Positions 49,601 through 60,800 of a stretch of DNA of 64,000 nt are shown in pieces. The translations under genes were made by a program, and so were the position numbers. The stretch covers positions 987,501-1,051,500 of the forward strand of contig JANTQA010000036.1 of NCBI GenBank assembly GCA_027625915.1. Direction: 5' to 3'. The DNA is from Anaeramoeba flamelloides (lineage: Eukaryota; Metamonada; Anaeramoebidae). The notes below the pieces were generated by a model. It was not told the origin of the DNA and did not search any database. It saw only the letters and a list, made by a program, of their open reading frames with translations. The number at the start of each line of letters is the position of its first letter. The stretch's first letter is position 1.

Positions 49601-49855
49601 GCCCGATCCAAATTGTTTAGAGACATGTTCGAAAACACCCAAACTACAGAAAAGGCAATTCATGATTATTCAGATAAACCTTATGGAACAATAAAATTGT
49701 TTATTAACTTCCTGTATCAAGACCATCTCAAAATGAAACAATTAAACAAGAAAATTGTAGAAGACCTTCATGAAATGATTGAATATTACCAATTGAATAA
49801 AAAATCCAAATTGAAATATTATTTGTCCAAATATATTGAGAATATTAAAAAATAA
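46670..49855 (+). CDS. Ankyrin-repeat protein with tandem C-terminal BTB domains
   Basis: A 1061-residue single-exon gene with ATG at 46670 and TAA stop. From about residue 50 to 860 there are some 20 ankyrin-like repeats of an unusual type in which the helix motif is LCxNP (LLCSNPNVDSDLLDLC, YLCQNPYMKWSRI, LCKNPRFKPKLL, ACRNPGVTIDTLELL), mixed with canonical NSQDHQGDTPLTCLC units. A Lys/Glu/Asn tract (residues about 335-385) interrupts the array. At the C terminus are two BTB-like domains: about 872-945 (IPIHKSILFARTK) and 959-1061 (VHKIFLMARSKLFRDMF, then INFLYQDHL). BTB domains dimerise or recruit Cullin-3, so a substrate adaptor or scaffold role is plausible but inferred. Partner unknown. 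Codons are more G/C-ended than the A/T-rich flanks. Confidence 0.9.
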   Translation: MIKIEEELEVKEKEPLYLSTLTNKTIKEISGVISKENVNEKYQQDKLSILTIYPIHYFGLNGTLDQIKYLIKCGGDQNALTNDGRNLLYRLLEQSELMTDRIEYLLENGGKINLLHRTTLQSALHLLCSHPQITFDLLELCLEKEGFLLQQNRQGRTCFSLLCSNPNVDSDLLDLCFQKCASLNTIEDRQHKTAFHYLCQNERCTRTKFMKVMIKNKCDVNSQDNNGKTPLYYLCQNPYMKWSRIKEAIKGGADFKIKDNNNTTPFHNLCKNPRFKPKLLIELNSLVKKTDLPLNVVNRFNMTPLLTLCQSYFINKQMLEMLIMMGSKVDKIVLNETKEDENTLEEQEKNKTEKNETKKNEKNKKSKKKKEQKETKQKKNKKKKNIIPLYPLNLVCLNPWCNLEIIQLLLTAGANPNSQDHQGDTPLTCLCHRNEIDLDIVVELINNGADVNHTNERFKGGLMLDLIKRMKKVSLTFIKFFVETAKIDLSLENSEGQTVLHYLCKSKKGIDYNIVQYLIKNGADINYESTKASDNRTPFFLACENPKIGWDDLKKLITKFHGDLLFVDSSSRKNCFLAYCSRTTNIELKAIKYLSKKKLIKDINVTDKNGLSALHHICKANTVDLSVYKYVLGKLNADINLKDHTKKTPLHYLCFSRHIDPKILEFLLSQKIKDINCVDYRKNSALLLLLGNYYGLNFQNVELLINAGSNVNLKNLDKMNGMHCACRNPGVTIDTLELLIQKNVKYWEFDTYGRNPFLCALSYLPRISLIKYLLEFTKNINHLDSTGRNCIHYVIQSVQRNNTKRGIQRILQILEFLIENGAETSIKGKNNQMPKDISANERLIKKLLLFNPSYANDFQNLFKYKQFTNETINNIPIHKSILFARTKISDIGKIKDLLKSFDTKEIKIFLKWAYGYNILSNKNHYQMIKPIFKQLGIENPEKHHFKKDLINYYDSSEKDFILLVKKKKIKVHKIFLMARSKLFRDMFENTQTTEKAIHDYSDKPYGTIKLFINFLYQDHLKMKQLNKKIVEDLHEMIEYYQLNKKSKLKYYLSKYIENIKK

Positions 49856-51762
49856 TTTTGATTTTTTTTTTATTTATACTTTGTAAAGAAAAATAAATTA
49901 TTTTTAGAATTGAATTACATTTTTTTCTGGGAAAATATTTTGGTGATGACAAATCATTAGATCACTGTCATTTTTTTTTTCTTTTTTTTTCTAAATCCAA
50001 TTTTAAAGAAATTAATATTTGGATATTTTTTATTGAAAATCATTCTGTTTATTTTTTATTATTTTTGTTTTTTGTTTTTTGTAAATAAAGCTATAAATTT
50101 TAATTTTTTTATTTTATTTTATTAATTACAATAATCATATTCTTTAAACAGTATACAGCTTTTGTTATTTATTCAAAAATAATGCTCTAATTTGAGAATA
50201 TAAACTCTTTTTCAAATAAAAGGGCACACTTCTCAAATCATCAATACCATTGAATTTGATTGTTAATGAGATAATCACTTATTAGTGATTTTCATTTTAA
50301 TTATTCATTGTTTAATTTTTTGTTTATTTCTGGATATTTAACAGTTGGAAAATGAAAAAAAAATGTAAAAGGAAACCAATTTGGAAATAATTTGCCATTA
50401 TAAAAATGAAAACAGTTTAAGTTTGATTTTGAATGAGGTAGATGTAGGAATTTTGAAAGATCATTATTGGTTTGATGTCTGAAACAAAGAAAAGAGAAAA
50501 TAAAGAAAAAAAAAAAACAATTCAAACAAAATACCTTTTTGGATTGCTACTTTATATCTTGAAAATGAAACTTTAAGAACAAAAGTTTGATGTGGAAAGA
50601 GTTATCAATAAAATGTAAGGAACTTTTTCCAAATTCAAATTGTTTTTATTGATTTTATACTTTTTTTTTCTACGATTTACAAAACGAGATTTCTCATTTC
50701 AAATCAAAGCTCACATCAATTTTTAAAATATTTTCATTTTAATTTTTATTGTTTTGTTTTAATGAGTTTTAAATATCCAATTGAGTTTTTTTTATGTTTT
50801 AAAGAGTTTCTTATATTTTAGAATGATATTACAAACAATTTGATTTAATTATGATTAATTATTGTAATTTTCTATTCCCTTATATTTGAAAAAGAGTTTA
50901 TATTCAAATATTTAAAATCAAAAAAATTATTATTTAGAGAATAAAAAATAATAATCATGTAAATTGGTTAATTTGGGTTTTATCACCATCTCTTAATAAA
51001 GGAGGATATTCTAAGAGTGTCTAGGTTTTCTGGTTAAAGATTGATTTTATTCAAATATAAGTAAACTTTATATTTTTTTCTTCAAGCACTTATGAGTCAA
51101 TAAAATTAATTACTTACACTACCTTAAAATGTACAAGTTGGGTACAATTCTTTTCAGCTTTTTTGTCTGGATTTTAAATTGATATCAAATAGAAGTGGCG
51201 AGTTTCTAATACAAGTATACTAAATAAAATAGTAAATCAAAAATTGACTGACTCATGATTTATCCAGTCATAGTGGAAGAAAAGAGAGAATGATTCTGTC
51301 TTTTGATTAAAAATGTATTTTTGAAATTACATAACTTCATATATACGAAAAATGACAACATAAAGAGAAAAAAAACCCTTTTCAAACCCTTGGTTTGAAA
51401 AAAATACTATCTTAAACAGGAAATCTTTTAAACAAGTATGAATACCTTTACTTCAAATAAGATCTAATTAAATAAATTTTAACAAAAAATCAAGAAAAAT
51501 TCCAAAATCATTTTTGCTAATAAACAAAAGTCACTAAAAAAAATTAAAAAAGGTTTTAACCAAAAAAAAGACAAAAATCAGTTTTTTTCTTTGTTTGTCA
51601 ATGGTTTGTTTTAAAACCCCAAATATAATCTTTATCTTGGGTTAAAAAAGTTATTTTCTAAATCTCCGGTTAAAAAAAATAAATGGACAGTATTATCATT
51701 TTTTCTTATTTTCTTTTTTGAAGAACTCACAAAATAAAATCATTTTTTTTTTTATTTATTAA
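49856..51762. other. Intergenic spacer, nothing recognised
   Basis: 1.9 kb between two same-strand genes. A/T-rich, with T runs after the upstream stop and a T run just before the next ATG. No repeat relic, RNA gene or ORF that I can support. Confidence 0.5.
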
Positions 51763-54046
51763 ATGAACAAAACGAAAAATTTACCTTTTAAAGAAGGAAA
51801 GTTTTATGTCTATTTAGATTCGTGGGTCAAATGTAAAGTGAAATTAGAAAAGTGGTTCTTGTATATAACAACAAACGAAACGGTTTTTTATCTTGAAATA
51901 GATCCTTTTATTACTGTTGAGCATTGCAATTACAAGGGGAAATCTGCACAAAGAATCACGACGAGCAATAAGAACAAAAGGTATTACTTCGGAATCACGA
52001 ATCAAAAGGACGAGTGGCTACAGGCAATACTGGACGCACAAGAATATGCAATCGAACAGGCACTCAAGATGGAAGAGCTTATTGAAAAGGAGCGACCCAG
52101 AAAGGGCCAAATTCTCAACTCCTATGTCTTGCAATACCATGAAGAAATGAAAGCCTTTAATTCTTCTTTGATAACACTAATGCCAACAGAGATCTTGATT
52201 ATGGAATTAACAGATCGAACGCCAAATTTGATTATTCTGTTCAATAATTTCGTGAAGGTTGAGCCTTTAAAATTTAACAAATTGGCATGGATTATTTATT
52301 GTAAAGAAACAGCAATAACGTTAATTTCAAGAAATGCTTATGAACGGACAAGATGGATTGAAGAAATAACAAAAACAAGTCAGAAATTTCAAAGAAAAAC
52401 AAACAAGAATTTAGTTTCTACTCTTGAGCGAGATGCATTGATAGGCACTGTAAAAATAAATCAAAATCAAAATCAATCATCTCAATTTATAGAGTTAATA
52501 ATACACAAACCCTCTCTCAACGATTTATCCATTTTGCTGCCAAGAGAAAAATTTCAAAGCATCAACATTAAAAAATTCAAAAAATTAATAGCAAAAAAAA
52601 TACAAGAAAAAGAAAAGAATTTTAATTTAATGATCAACGAAGAATTAGTGTTGGATCCTCAACTATTACTAAAAGACATTTTAGGAGAAAATAGAGAAAT
52701 TGATATTGATTTTGTAAGGAATAATCAAAATCAAAAAATTGGATTCAACAAGACGAACAATGATCAATTGGATCTGAAATCTTTTGGGTTTACTAATAAA
52801 ACAAAAACTCCATCACAATTGGAAATTAATTATACAAATGATTTTAATAATAACGGGAATAAAAATTTCGGTTTGAGTGAAATTGAAAGTGAAAGTGAAA
52901 GTGAAAGTGAAAACGAAAATGAAAATGAAAATGGAAGTGAAAGTGAAAGCGAAAAGAACTATAACAAAAAGAACAATAATGAAATTCAAAATTTAAAAAA
53001 TTTATCAGAGAATGAATCTTCTTCACAATCATCTCTTGGAAGTGATCTTGAAGAACTTTTTTCAAACTCTGGTTCAGATTCGGATTCGGACTCGGAGTCG
53101 AATTCTGATTCGGGTTCTGATTCGGATTCGGGTTCAGATTTAGGTTTAAAATCAAATTTAGATCCAAATTTATCTGGAATTGAAGAATATCAAAAAAATA
53201 TACTTAGTTCGATTGTTAACGAAGAAGGTGATCATGATCGAATAATGGAGTACGAAAAAAAACTTGAAGAAGAAGCAAACAAACTTCGGAAAACAAATAT
53301 TAATAATAGCAATAATAACAGTAATACTGATATCAATAGTAATACCAATAGTAATACCAATAGCAATATCAATAATTTTAATAATAATGGTAATGTAACT
53401 GAAATAAATGAATTAAAAAATAGAATCAAAATATTAGATGAAGAAAAAAACGAATTTCAAAATGAAGTAGATAAATTACACAGTCAAATAATATCCATTA
53501 CTTTAGAAAAAGAAAAATTAAACAAAACTTTTGAAAAAATAAATTATAAATATAAAAAAAAACTTGAAGAATTGTCCAAATGCAAAATCAATTTGTTAAA
53601 AACTGAAAATGAAAATAAAAAATTAATCAATGAGAAGATAACTTTACAAAACGATTTCTCTAAAGTCCAAAATGAATTAACAAATCAAAAAAAACACAAT
53701 TTCAAATTAAATGAAAAGGTCAAAAAGTATTATAATTTGTATAAAAACGAAACTGAAAAATTAAAAGAACAAAATAATAATTTTATGAATAAAATTAATC
53801 AATTTAAAACACACCAGAACCATCAACGGGGTTATCAACCCCAATTTATCAACAATGGATTCTTTTTAGAATCACAAACAAATACGAAAAAAAATGCAAA
53901 AGTTAAAAATGATCTGAGGGTACAATCGGCACCTACTATTAATTTAAAAATGGTTTCTCTTAACAATGAAAGCATTAAAAATCAAATCTTTAACAATAAT
54001 TTGGATCAAATGAAAAGACAAAAAAAGAAAAAAGAAAAAAAAAATC

Positions 54047-54080
<34 letters not shown>

Positions 54081-54286
54081 AAAAGGAAAAGGAAAAGGAA
54101 AAGAAAAAGGAAAGGGTAAATGAAAAGGAAAAGGAAAAAAAAAGACAAAAAAATAAAAAATCTAAAGAACAAATTACTAAAGTATTTCGAAACAAATCAT
54201 TCTCAAATACAAGAAATAATAAAATATCCACACCAAGCAGAGCAAAACATTCAAAATCAAAAAGTTATTCAAAAACAAAAAAATAA
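51763..54286 (+). CDS. PH-like/coiled-coil protein with low-complexity acidic tracts
   Basis: Single-exon gene; the ATG at 51763 gives MNKTKNLPFKEGKFYVYLDS. Two consecutive PH-like domains: about residues 7-105 (KEGKFYVY, RYYFGITNQKDEWLQAILDA) and 108-215 (PRKGQILNSYVLQYHEEM, ITLISRNAYERTRWIEEI), each ending in the Trp-bearing helix of PH domains, so phosphoinositide or protein binding at membranes is likely. About 225-330 is a globular stretch of unknown fold (ELIIHKPSLNDLSIL). Then come (ES/EN)n and (SD)n tracts from hexamer repeats at 52880-52950 and 53080-53140, an Asn-rich part, and a coiled coil (about 545-680). In the assembled frame a stop at 54121-54123 ends at 786 residues, right after an A30 run (54048-54077); another frame continues with NKKSKEQITKVFRNKSFSN to the TAA at 54284-54286, probably the true C terminus. 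Not assignable to a named family. Confidence 0.8.
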
Positions 54287-57200
54287 TCAATTTTTAAAAT
54301 TATCATTATTTAATTATTTTATAATAACAACTATTTTTTCTTTTCCCTCTCTTTATTTTTTCTTTTCTTTATTTTAAATTTATTATCTTTTATATATTAC
54401 CTTTTTGTTCTCTTTTCTCTATTTTATTTTATCTTTCTTTTTTTTTTTATTCTTATCTTTTCTATTATCTTTTTTATCTTATATTCTCTATTTTATTTTT
54501 TTTTTTGTTCTTGATTTTCAATTTTCTCTTTTCTCAATTTTTGATTTCTTATACAATTTCTTATTATTATTCTTAAAAACATCATCCACTATATTAAAAT
54601 CGTCAAACAAAATAATATTTTTGATTTCAAAAACATAAAGAAAAAAAAAAGGATAAATCAATTATTTACTATGGTAAATGGAGTTTTTTTTTTTTGCAAA
54701 AAAAAAATATAGTAAAATAATTATGATTTGGTATTTTGTCCTTTACTTTTTTCTTTTTTGGTTTGGGTATGATCTAATCGTTTTTTAATTTATTATTATT
54801 GTTGTTTTTGTTGTTGAAAACTTTGTAATAATAAATTATTTGATTTTAAAAGTATTGACACTTTGTTTGATAATTTTCGATCAGTAAACGATAAAAATAC
54901 TTTATTTTTGCTATTTTAAAATATAATTTAATACCAAACACAAGAAAAACAAAACTCTAAAAAAATAAAAAAGAACAAAATTTCATTCCTTATCTTTTTA
55001 CAAAATTTTTCACAAAATAATGGACATTTTCAACTTAAGATGCTGGAAAAAAAATACACCTACTTTCTGGGAAAATGTTAAGTTATAATTGATGCAGTAT
55101 TATTAGACCGCTCTTTGAAAAAAAAAGTAAAAAAAAACCTTTTAAATTTTAATCAATAATATCAATTTTTCTTTTAACTGTTTAATAAAGAAAAATATCA
55201 CATTTTTAGAACTTTTAAACCACGATTAGATTTATTTCAAACTGTTTTTAAATAGTTTACCCTAACTTGAACGAAAAAATGTTGAAAAATCAGACTCGTT
55301 AATGAACCAAAATTAGAGTAGTTGTGTAATTTATAACAAACATTGTTTAAAAATACAAACCATTGCTTAATTTAAAATATGTATTGCTTAAAAAGAAATA
55401 TTTTTTGGCAATCATATCTATTGCCTAATTTGTAATATTTTAAACAATTTTATGTTATGTAAGCAAAAAGGGTTGAAACTATTGTAAACAATTGAAAAAT
55501 ATATTTATAAAAAGAACTTGTTTTGTAAAATAACAAATATCCAAAAATTGATCATAAAAGAATCATTTTAAAAAATTCAAAAAATAAAAATTTACTATTA
55601 TCACTCTAAAATGTTAAAAATTTCAAAATAAAAAAATTTTTGATCAATATTCCAAATTTAAATTTTTCATTGATAAAATAATATCCAATAGATATTAAAT
55701 TTATATCTCTCATATAAGATTTGTTTATTTTTCAATTATAACTAATTATTAAATTTTTTGGAATAGTTACAAAATAATAAAATAAAAAAGTTAAATAACA
55801 AAATAACAAAAAAAAAAAAAAAAAAAAAAACACCCAAAAGATAAATTAATGTTTTGTAAAAAAATGATTTTAGTAAAATACATTTTTAATAAATTTTAAA
55901 AATTTTTATTACGAAGAATAAAACTAATGAAAGTTTATCTTATCCTTTAGCTCCTTTATTATTAAAAGTTTTGATTTGCAGTAAATTCAAAAATTGAAAA
56001 AATTCGCAAATAATCCAATAAAATTGAGAACTTATAAAAGAAAAAAAAATTTTTTTTAAACTAAAAATTATTAATAAATCTAAAATTTAAAAATAAAATC
56101 TTGAAATAAATTGAATTTATGGGGAATAATTTCAATTTTATGAAATATGTTCTTTCTATTAAACAAATGATTTATTAATTGCTCAATAATTGTCTGAATT
56201 GTTCAGTTACTCGAATGATTGTGAATAAAACAATCAATTGTGTAAAATATTTTTATTTCACAATAGAAAATATATTACACAATATTAATTTTTTATTACG
56301 CGACCACTGTTTCTTTTACACAAATCAATTATACTTTTACGAAATCACTCTATTGTTATTTTTTTTTTTTTACTAAACGCCATACCAAAAATTTGGAAAC
56401 ACTCAAAATCAAAGAAATACAAAAAACACAATTTATCATATCTTTTCCAAATATAATATTAAACGACATTTAAGTTACAGAGTATTAATCATTTTATTTG
56501 TAATCATTTTTATCCAAATAAGGGAAAAAAAAATAAAAAAAAAAATAAAAATCAATCGTGTATCCAAAAAATTGATGAAATGAAAGGAACAAAAAATTGT
56601 ATTGCATTGTTTGTTAATGTTTAGATGAAACCGCATCTAATCTGTTAAAGAGAGAATTTGGAAGTGACTAAATTTGAAACTATGATTCAAAGATATCTGA
56701 AGAGATAGATTCATCAGAAGTATTTGAATCATAATTTAGTTTTCTCGAAAAAAAGAAATTTAAAAAATGAAGAAGTGGGGAAAAAATGATGGAAAGAAAA
56801 GAATGAAAAGTGAAAAAAATAAAAAGGTGAAAATAATTTGTTGTTTGAGAGAAACCTGAAATTTTCTGGTTTATATTAATTTGTTGATAGGTTTTATTTT
56901 ATCTTGGGCTCCTTCTTCCTAATTGTATGTTGAGTCATGTTGATCAGAAGATATTCTATGGTGATTTCATAGATTTCTTGAATGTTCATTTTCCTCAATA
57001 ATTCATCATGTCTTTTTTGACAATTATGTTATAATCAAAACTTTTGACTTTTTTGAGGTATTTTACTGTGTTTCTCTGGTTCTCTCATATTTTTCATAGT
57101 ACCAAATAAAGTGGTTAATGTCATGAATTTTTTTGTTACAGAATGGGCATAAGTTTGAATTTTATTCCACTTTTCCCATCTATATGTGTATTAATTCAAC

Positions 57201-57812
57201 ACATTACAAAATGGTTTGAGTTTGATTAGTGTAGTTGATGATTTAAAGTTTAAGTAGGGATGTTTTTCTTTGAAGTTTTCTGGAAACTTACCAATCTTTA
57301 GCTATTTTTTCAGTTTCCAGTTAAAAAATTTTATTGTTAAATTTGTTGAAATTCTACTAACAATTATTGATCTATAAAATGATAAGATACCATTGTCAAA
57401 GAATTGTATGTGATTTTTCTTTTAAACAAACTCAACATTAAACCTTCTATCAATCATTGAAAAAAAAATCCAGATCTAACCAAAAAGATTACATAATTAG
57501 TAAAAAGGAAATTAAAAAGAAAACAGAAAAGATAAAAAATAAAATATTTTTCAAAATTATTTGCAAATTTAATGGAATTGTATTATAATTCAAAAAAAGG
57601 AATAAAACTATGAATGATTTTTTTCAAATCTCTATAACTGGTCACTTTTTAGAATTATTTTTTTTTATCATTAAACAATCTGAGGAATAAATTTTTAAAC
57701 TTGTATTAGTTTCTTTCACTGAAAGTTAATATTACATTATTAATAATTAAAAAAATAAAAGCAAAATGAAAATTTAAAAAAAATTAAAATTTAATTAATA
57801 TTCAATTTTTAA
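54287..57812. other. Intergenic region with a LINE 3' end
   Basis: Convergent 3.5-kb spacer between the PH protein (+) and the RhoGEF (-). Apart from the LINE remnant at 56890-57480 it is A/T-rich; the 65-codon frame at 56179 has no protein-like features. Confidence 0.5.
56890..57480 (-). mobile_element. LINE C-terminal remnant with zinc knuckle
   Basis: The minus strand reads RSIIVSRISTNLTIKFFNW, then IGKFPENFKEKHPYLNF, then YRWEKWNK and SNLCPFCNKKIHDINHFIWY: the CPxC...HxxxH/C knuckle with the upstream Trp that typifies the C-terminal end of LINE ORF2. Several stops and a frame change show it is a dead copy. The segment 57340-57480 is the repeat found in decayed form at about 4540-4710, 13030-13430, 42990-43370 and 63450-63595, which ties all of these to one LINE lineage. 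Confidence 0.85.
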
Positions 57813-60800
57813 TTATTTTTCTTTTTCATTTTCATTTGAAAATGTTTTTTCCTCTTCTACTCCCTTTTTTAATTCATCTTCATCATCTTCCTTTTCCTTC
57901 TTTTTTTCTTTATCATCATCATCTTTCTCCTCTTGGATTTCATTTTGATTCTCATTCTCATTCTCCTTTTCGTTACCCTTCCCCTCCCCCTTCTCATTTT
58001 CATTTTCATTTTCATTTTCATTTTCATTTTCATTCTCATTTCTATTTGTTAAATTATTCTTTTTTTTTTCGTTTTTATTTTTGTCATTATTTTTATTTTT
58101 GTTTTTGCTTTTGTTGTTATTTTTATTTTTATTTTTATTTTTGTTTTGATTTTTATTCTTGTCTTCCTCTTGTAATTTTATCATGCAAACATCACAAATT
58201 CTAACTTTTTTTTTTGAAATATATTCTAATTTTATTCTGTTTTTTGAGCATTTTGAACAAACTAATCCTCCACATAAACGGCAATGGTGCTATAAATAAT
58301 AATAATTACCAATCAAAGAACAAAAAATATTTGTATATTAAAATAAAAAACAAATGATTAAAGAAAAAGTTAGAATAAAAGCCATACCCTTCTTTTTCTA
58401 CGGGTAAACGATTCTTTACAGATAATGCACTCAATACTTTCACCATTAAACATCCAAACCGGTGCCGAGAAAATCTTTGAATTATTTTCTTTTTGATTTT
58501 TTTTTTTTTTTTGTATTTGAATGTATTTTGAAATTGAATGCAGCCACAAATCTTTTTCTTCTTTCTTATCAAAAAATACTCTGAAACTTTTTGGATTTGA
58601 CTGGATAATAATTCCATGTTTTTTATTTTTAAAAGGGGGGGAAGTATCTATTGCAATTTTGTCAAGTTCAAGACATTTTTTTAAATGCATTTTTTTTTTT
58701 CTTATTCGATGAGAAATTGCAATTATTAAAATATCATTAAATAAGAATAAAAATCTTTTTTGTGGTTTTTTTCGACTTATTTTTAATACCGATGCTTGTA
58801 AAAGAAATGTATGCTTTGAATTTGAAAGTTCCTAAATTATTTTTTAATTTGAATTATTATTTAAAAATATATTAAAAAAATAAAAAAAAGTATTGAAATT
58901 AAGAATAATTTTATGTTTTCTTTTTTTTTTTTTTTTTGATTTGTGGTATTGTTTAGATTCAACAAACATAAAAAATATAAAGAATTGAAAAAAGATTAAA
59001 AAGACACGATTAATGGGACATTCAATGCTAATTTTTATTCAAATTTTCCTGATTTTTTAAGATTGAAATACAAACGGGTTTATTGATTATTCTGTAAACA
59101 AGCATAAATAGAAAATGATATTTTTATCAAAATTTATTTTGTTTGATTCAAAATTACCTCTCATAGTTCAGAAATAGAGTTCCTTCAAAAATAAATAAAA
59201 AATTATCAAAAATGATCATTTTATGTTTATTTATTTTGAATGGGGTGTGATAATGTATTCTTACGTACATTGCTTTTTTTTTTTGATTTGAGAAATAAAA
59301 AGAAAATTTATTAGATCTTTTAATTTTTAAAATTAATAAAAAACTGCCGTTAGGTTTTCCAGAATTTAAGGATTACTCATATCCCATGGTCAAAACATAT
59401 GCTTTTTATGTGTTAAAACATATTTATTGGTTTAAGGGTAGAGTCACTACGGCTAAAAATAATTTTTTGGAATGGTAAAAAAAAATTTTTTTAGTAATTT
59501 TTATGAGTGCCTAATACCTAATATAAAACTAATTTACATCTGATGTATGATCGATCCATTTCAATTAATAATCAGAAAAATGAGGACATTTTTAGAAAAA
59601 AGCGACAAAGATCGGTACTCAATTTCTAATTTAAATCGTTAGAATATATAATTTTGTAAACAACTGAATTAGTTTTGAAGTATCTCTCTTTTGGCGCTTT
59701 TTGGAGATCTCGAAAATTTTTTCTTTTTCATTTTTTTCATTTACAATCAAGTTATTTTTATCACAAGAATGTTACAAAATCCTTACTGTTAAATTTAGAG
59801 GGTTACCAAATAGCTACAAATTAGATTAAATCGAATTAAATTGATTACGTACTTTTAGAAAACAATTTCTTTCAAATTGAAGAAATTTAATCATTTGAAA
59901 ATATAAAACAAGAAACCGATTGAATTTTTTTTAAAAAATTTGATTTTTTGGAATTGAGATTTCTTTTAATTTTTTTTTTGAATTGAATTTTTTGTTAATG
60001 AAGATCCTAAGAAATTTTTTTTATGTTATTTGAATTTTGTCAACAAAAAGAAGTGCAATTTCACAACAACCTTATTTAATGTAAATTTGTTATTTGAGTA
60101 TGGAGTAAATCCACGGTAAGTGTAGAGAGCCTTAAAAGAATGTAGAGTAAAGAGAGCTTGTTAAAATTTAAGGGTTTTTTTTTTTTTTTTTTTATTTTGA
60201 AGGGATGGGTAATTAATTTCTTCTTACAGCCGTTAGGTTTTCTTGAGTTTTCTGTTTATTTGTGAAGTGTCCTAGGTTTTTTTGAGGTTTTCTATTTTAT
60301 TTGTGAAGTGTTCTAGGTTTTTTTTATTTTTTGAAAAAAACAGAAAATTTTAATAAATTTTCGGATTATTTCTGAAAACTCAAAAAAACCTAACGAAAAT
60401 CTATAGATTTTTAGAATAAATAGAAAACTCCAAAAATCCCAATGAAAATCTATTGATTATACAAATAAAATAGAAAACGACAAAAAAACCCAGGACACTT
60501 CACAAATAAAATAGAAAACCTCAAAAAAATCGTCGTTAGGTTGTTTTTAACTTTTTGAAATAAAAAGAAAATTATTTTAATTTTCTTTTAACATTTCAAA
60601 AATTAAAAAAACCCGCCGTTACTTGGCTGCACTCTTCGGTACTCTAAGGTACTTGACAGCAATATAAAATCACACTTCCCTAATTTCAAATATTTTGTGG
60701 AGAAACTCCAATAAATAATATGTATTAAAAATTAACAAATGGATAAAAAAAATAATGAGTCTTTGATTTTAATAATTATAAATATTTTTCTTTACTTTTT

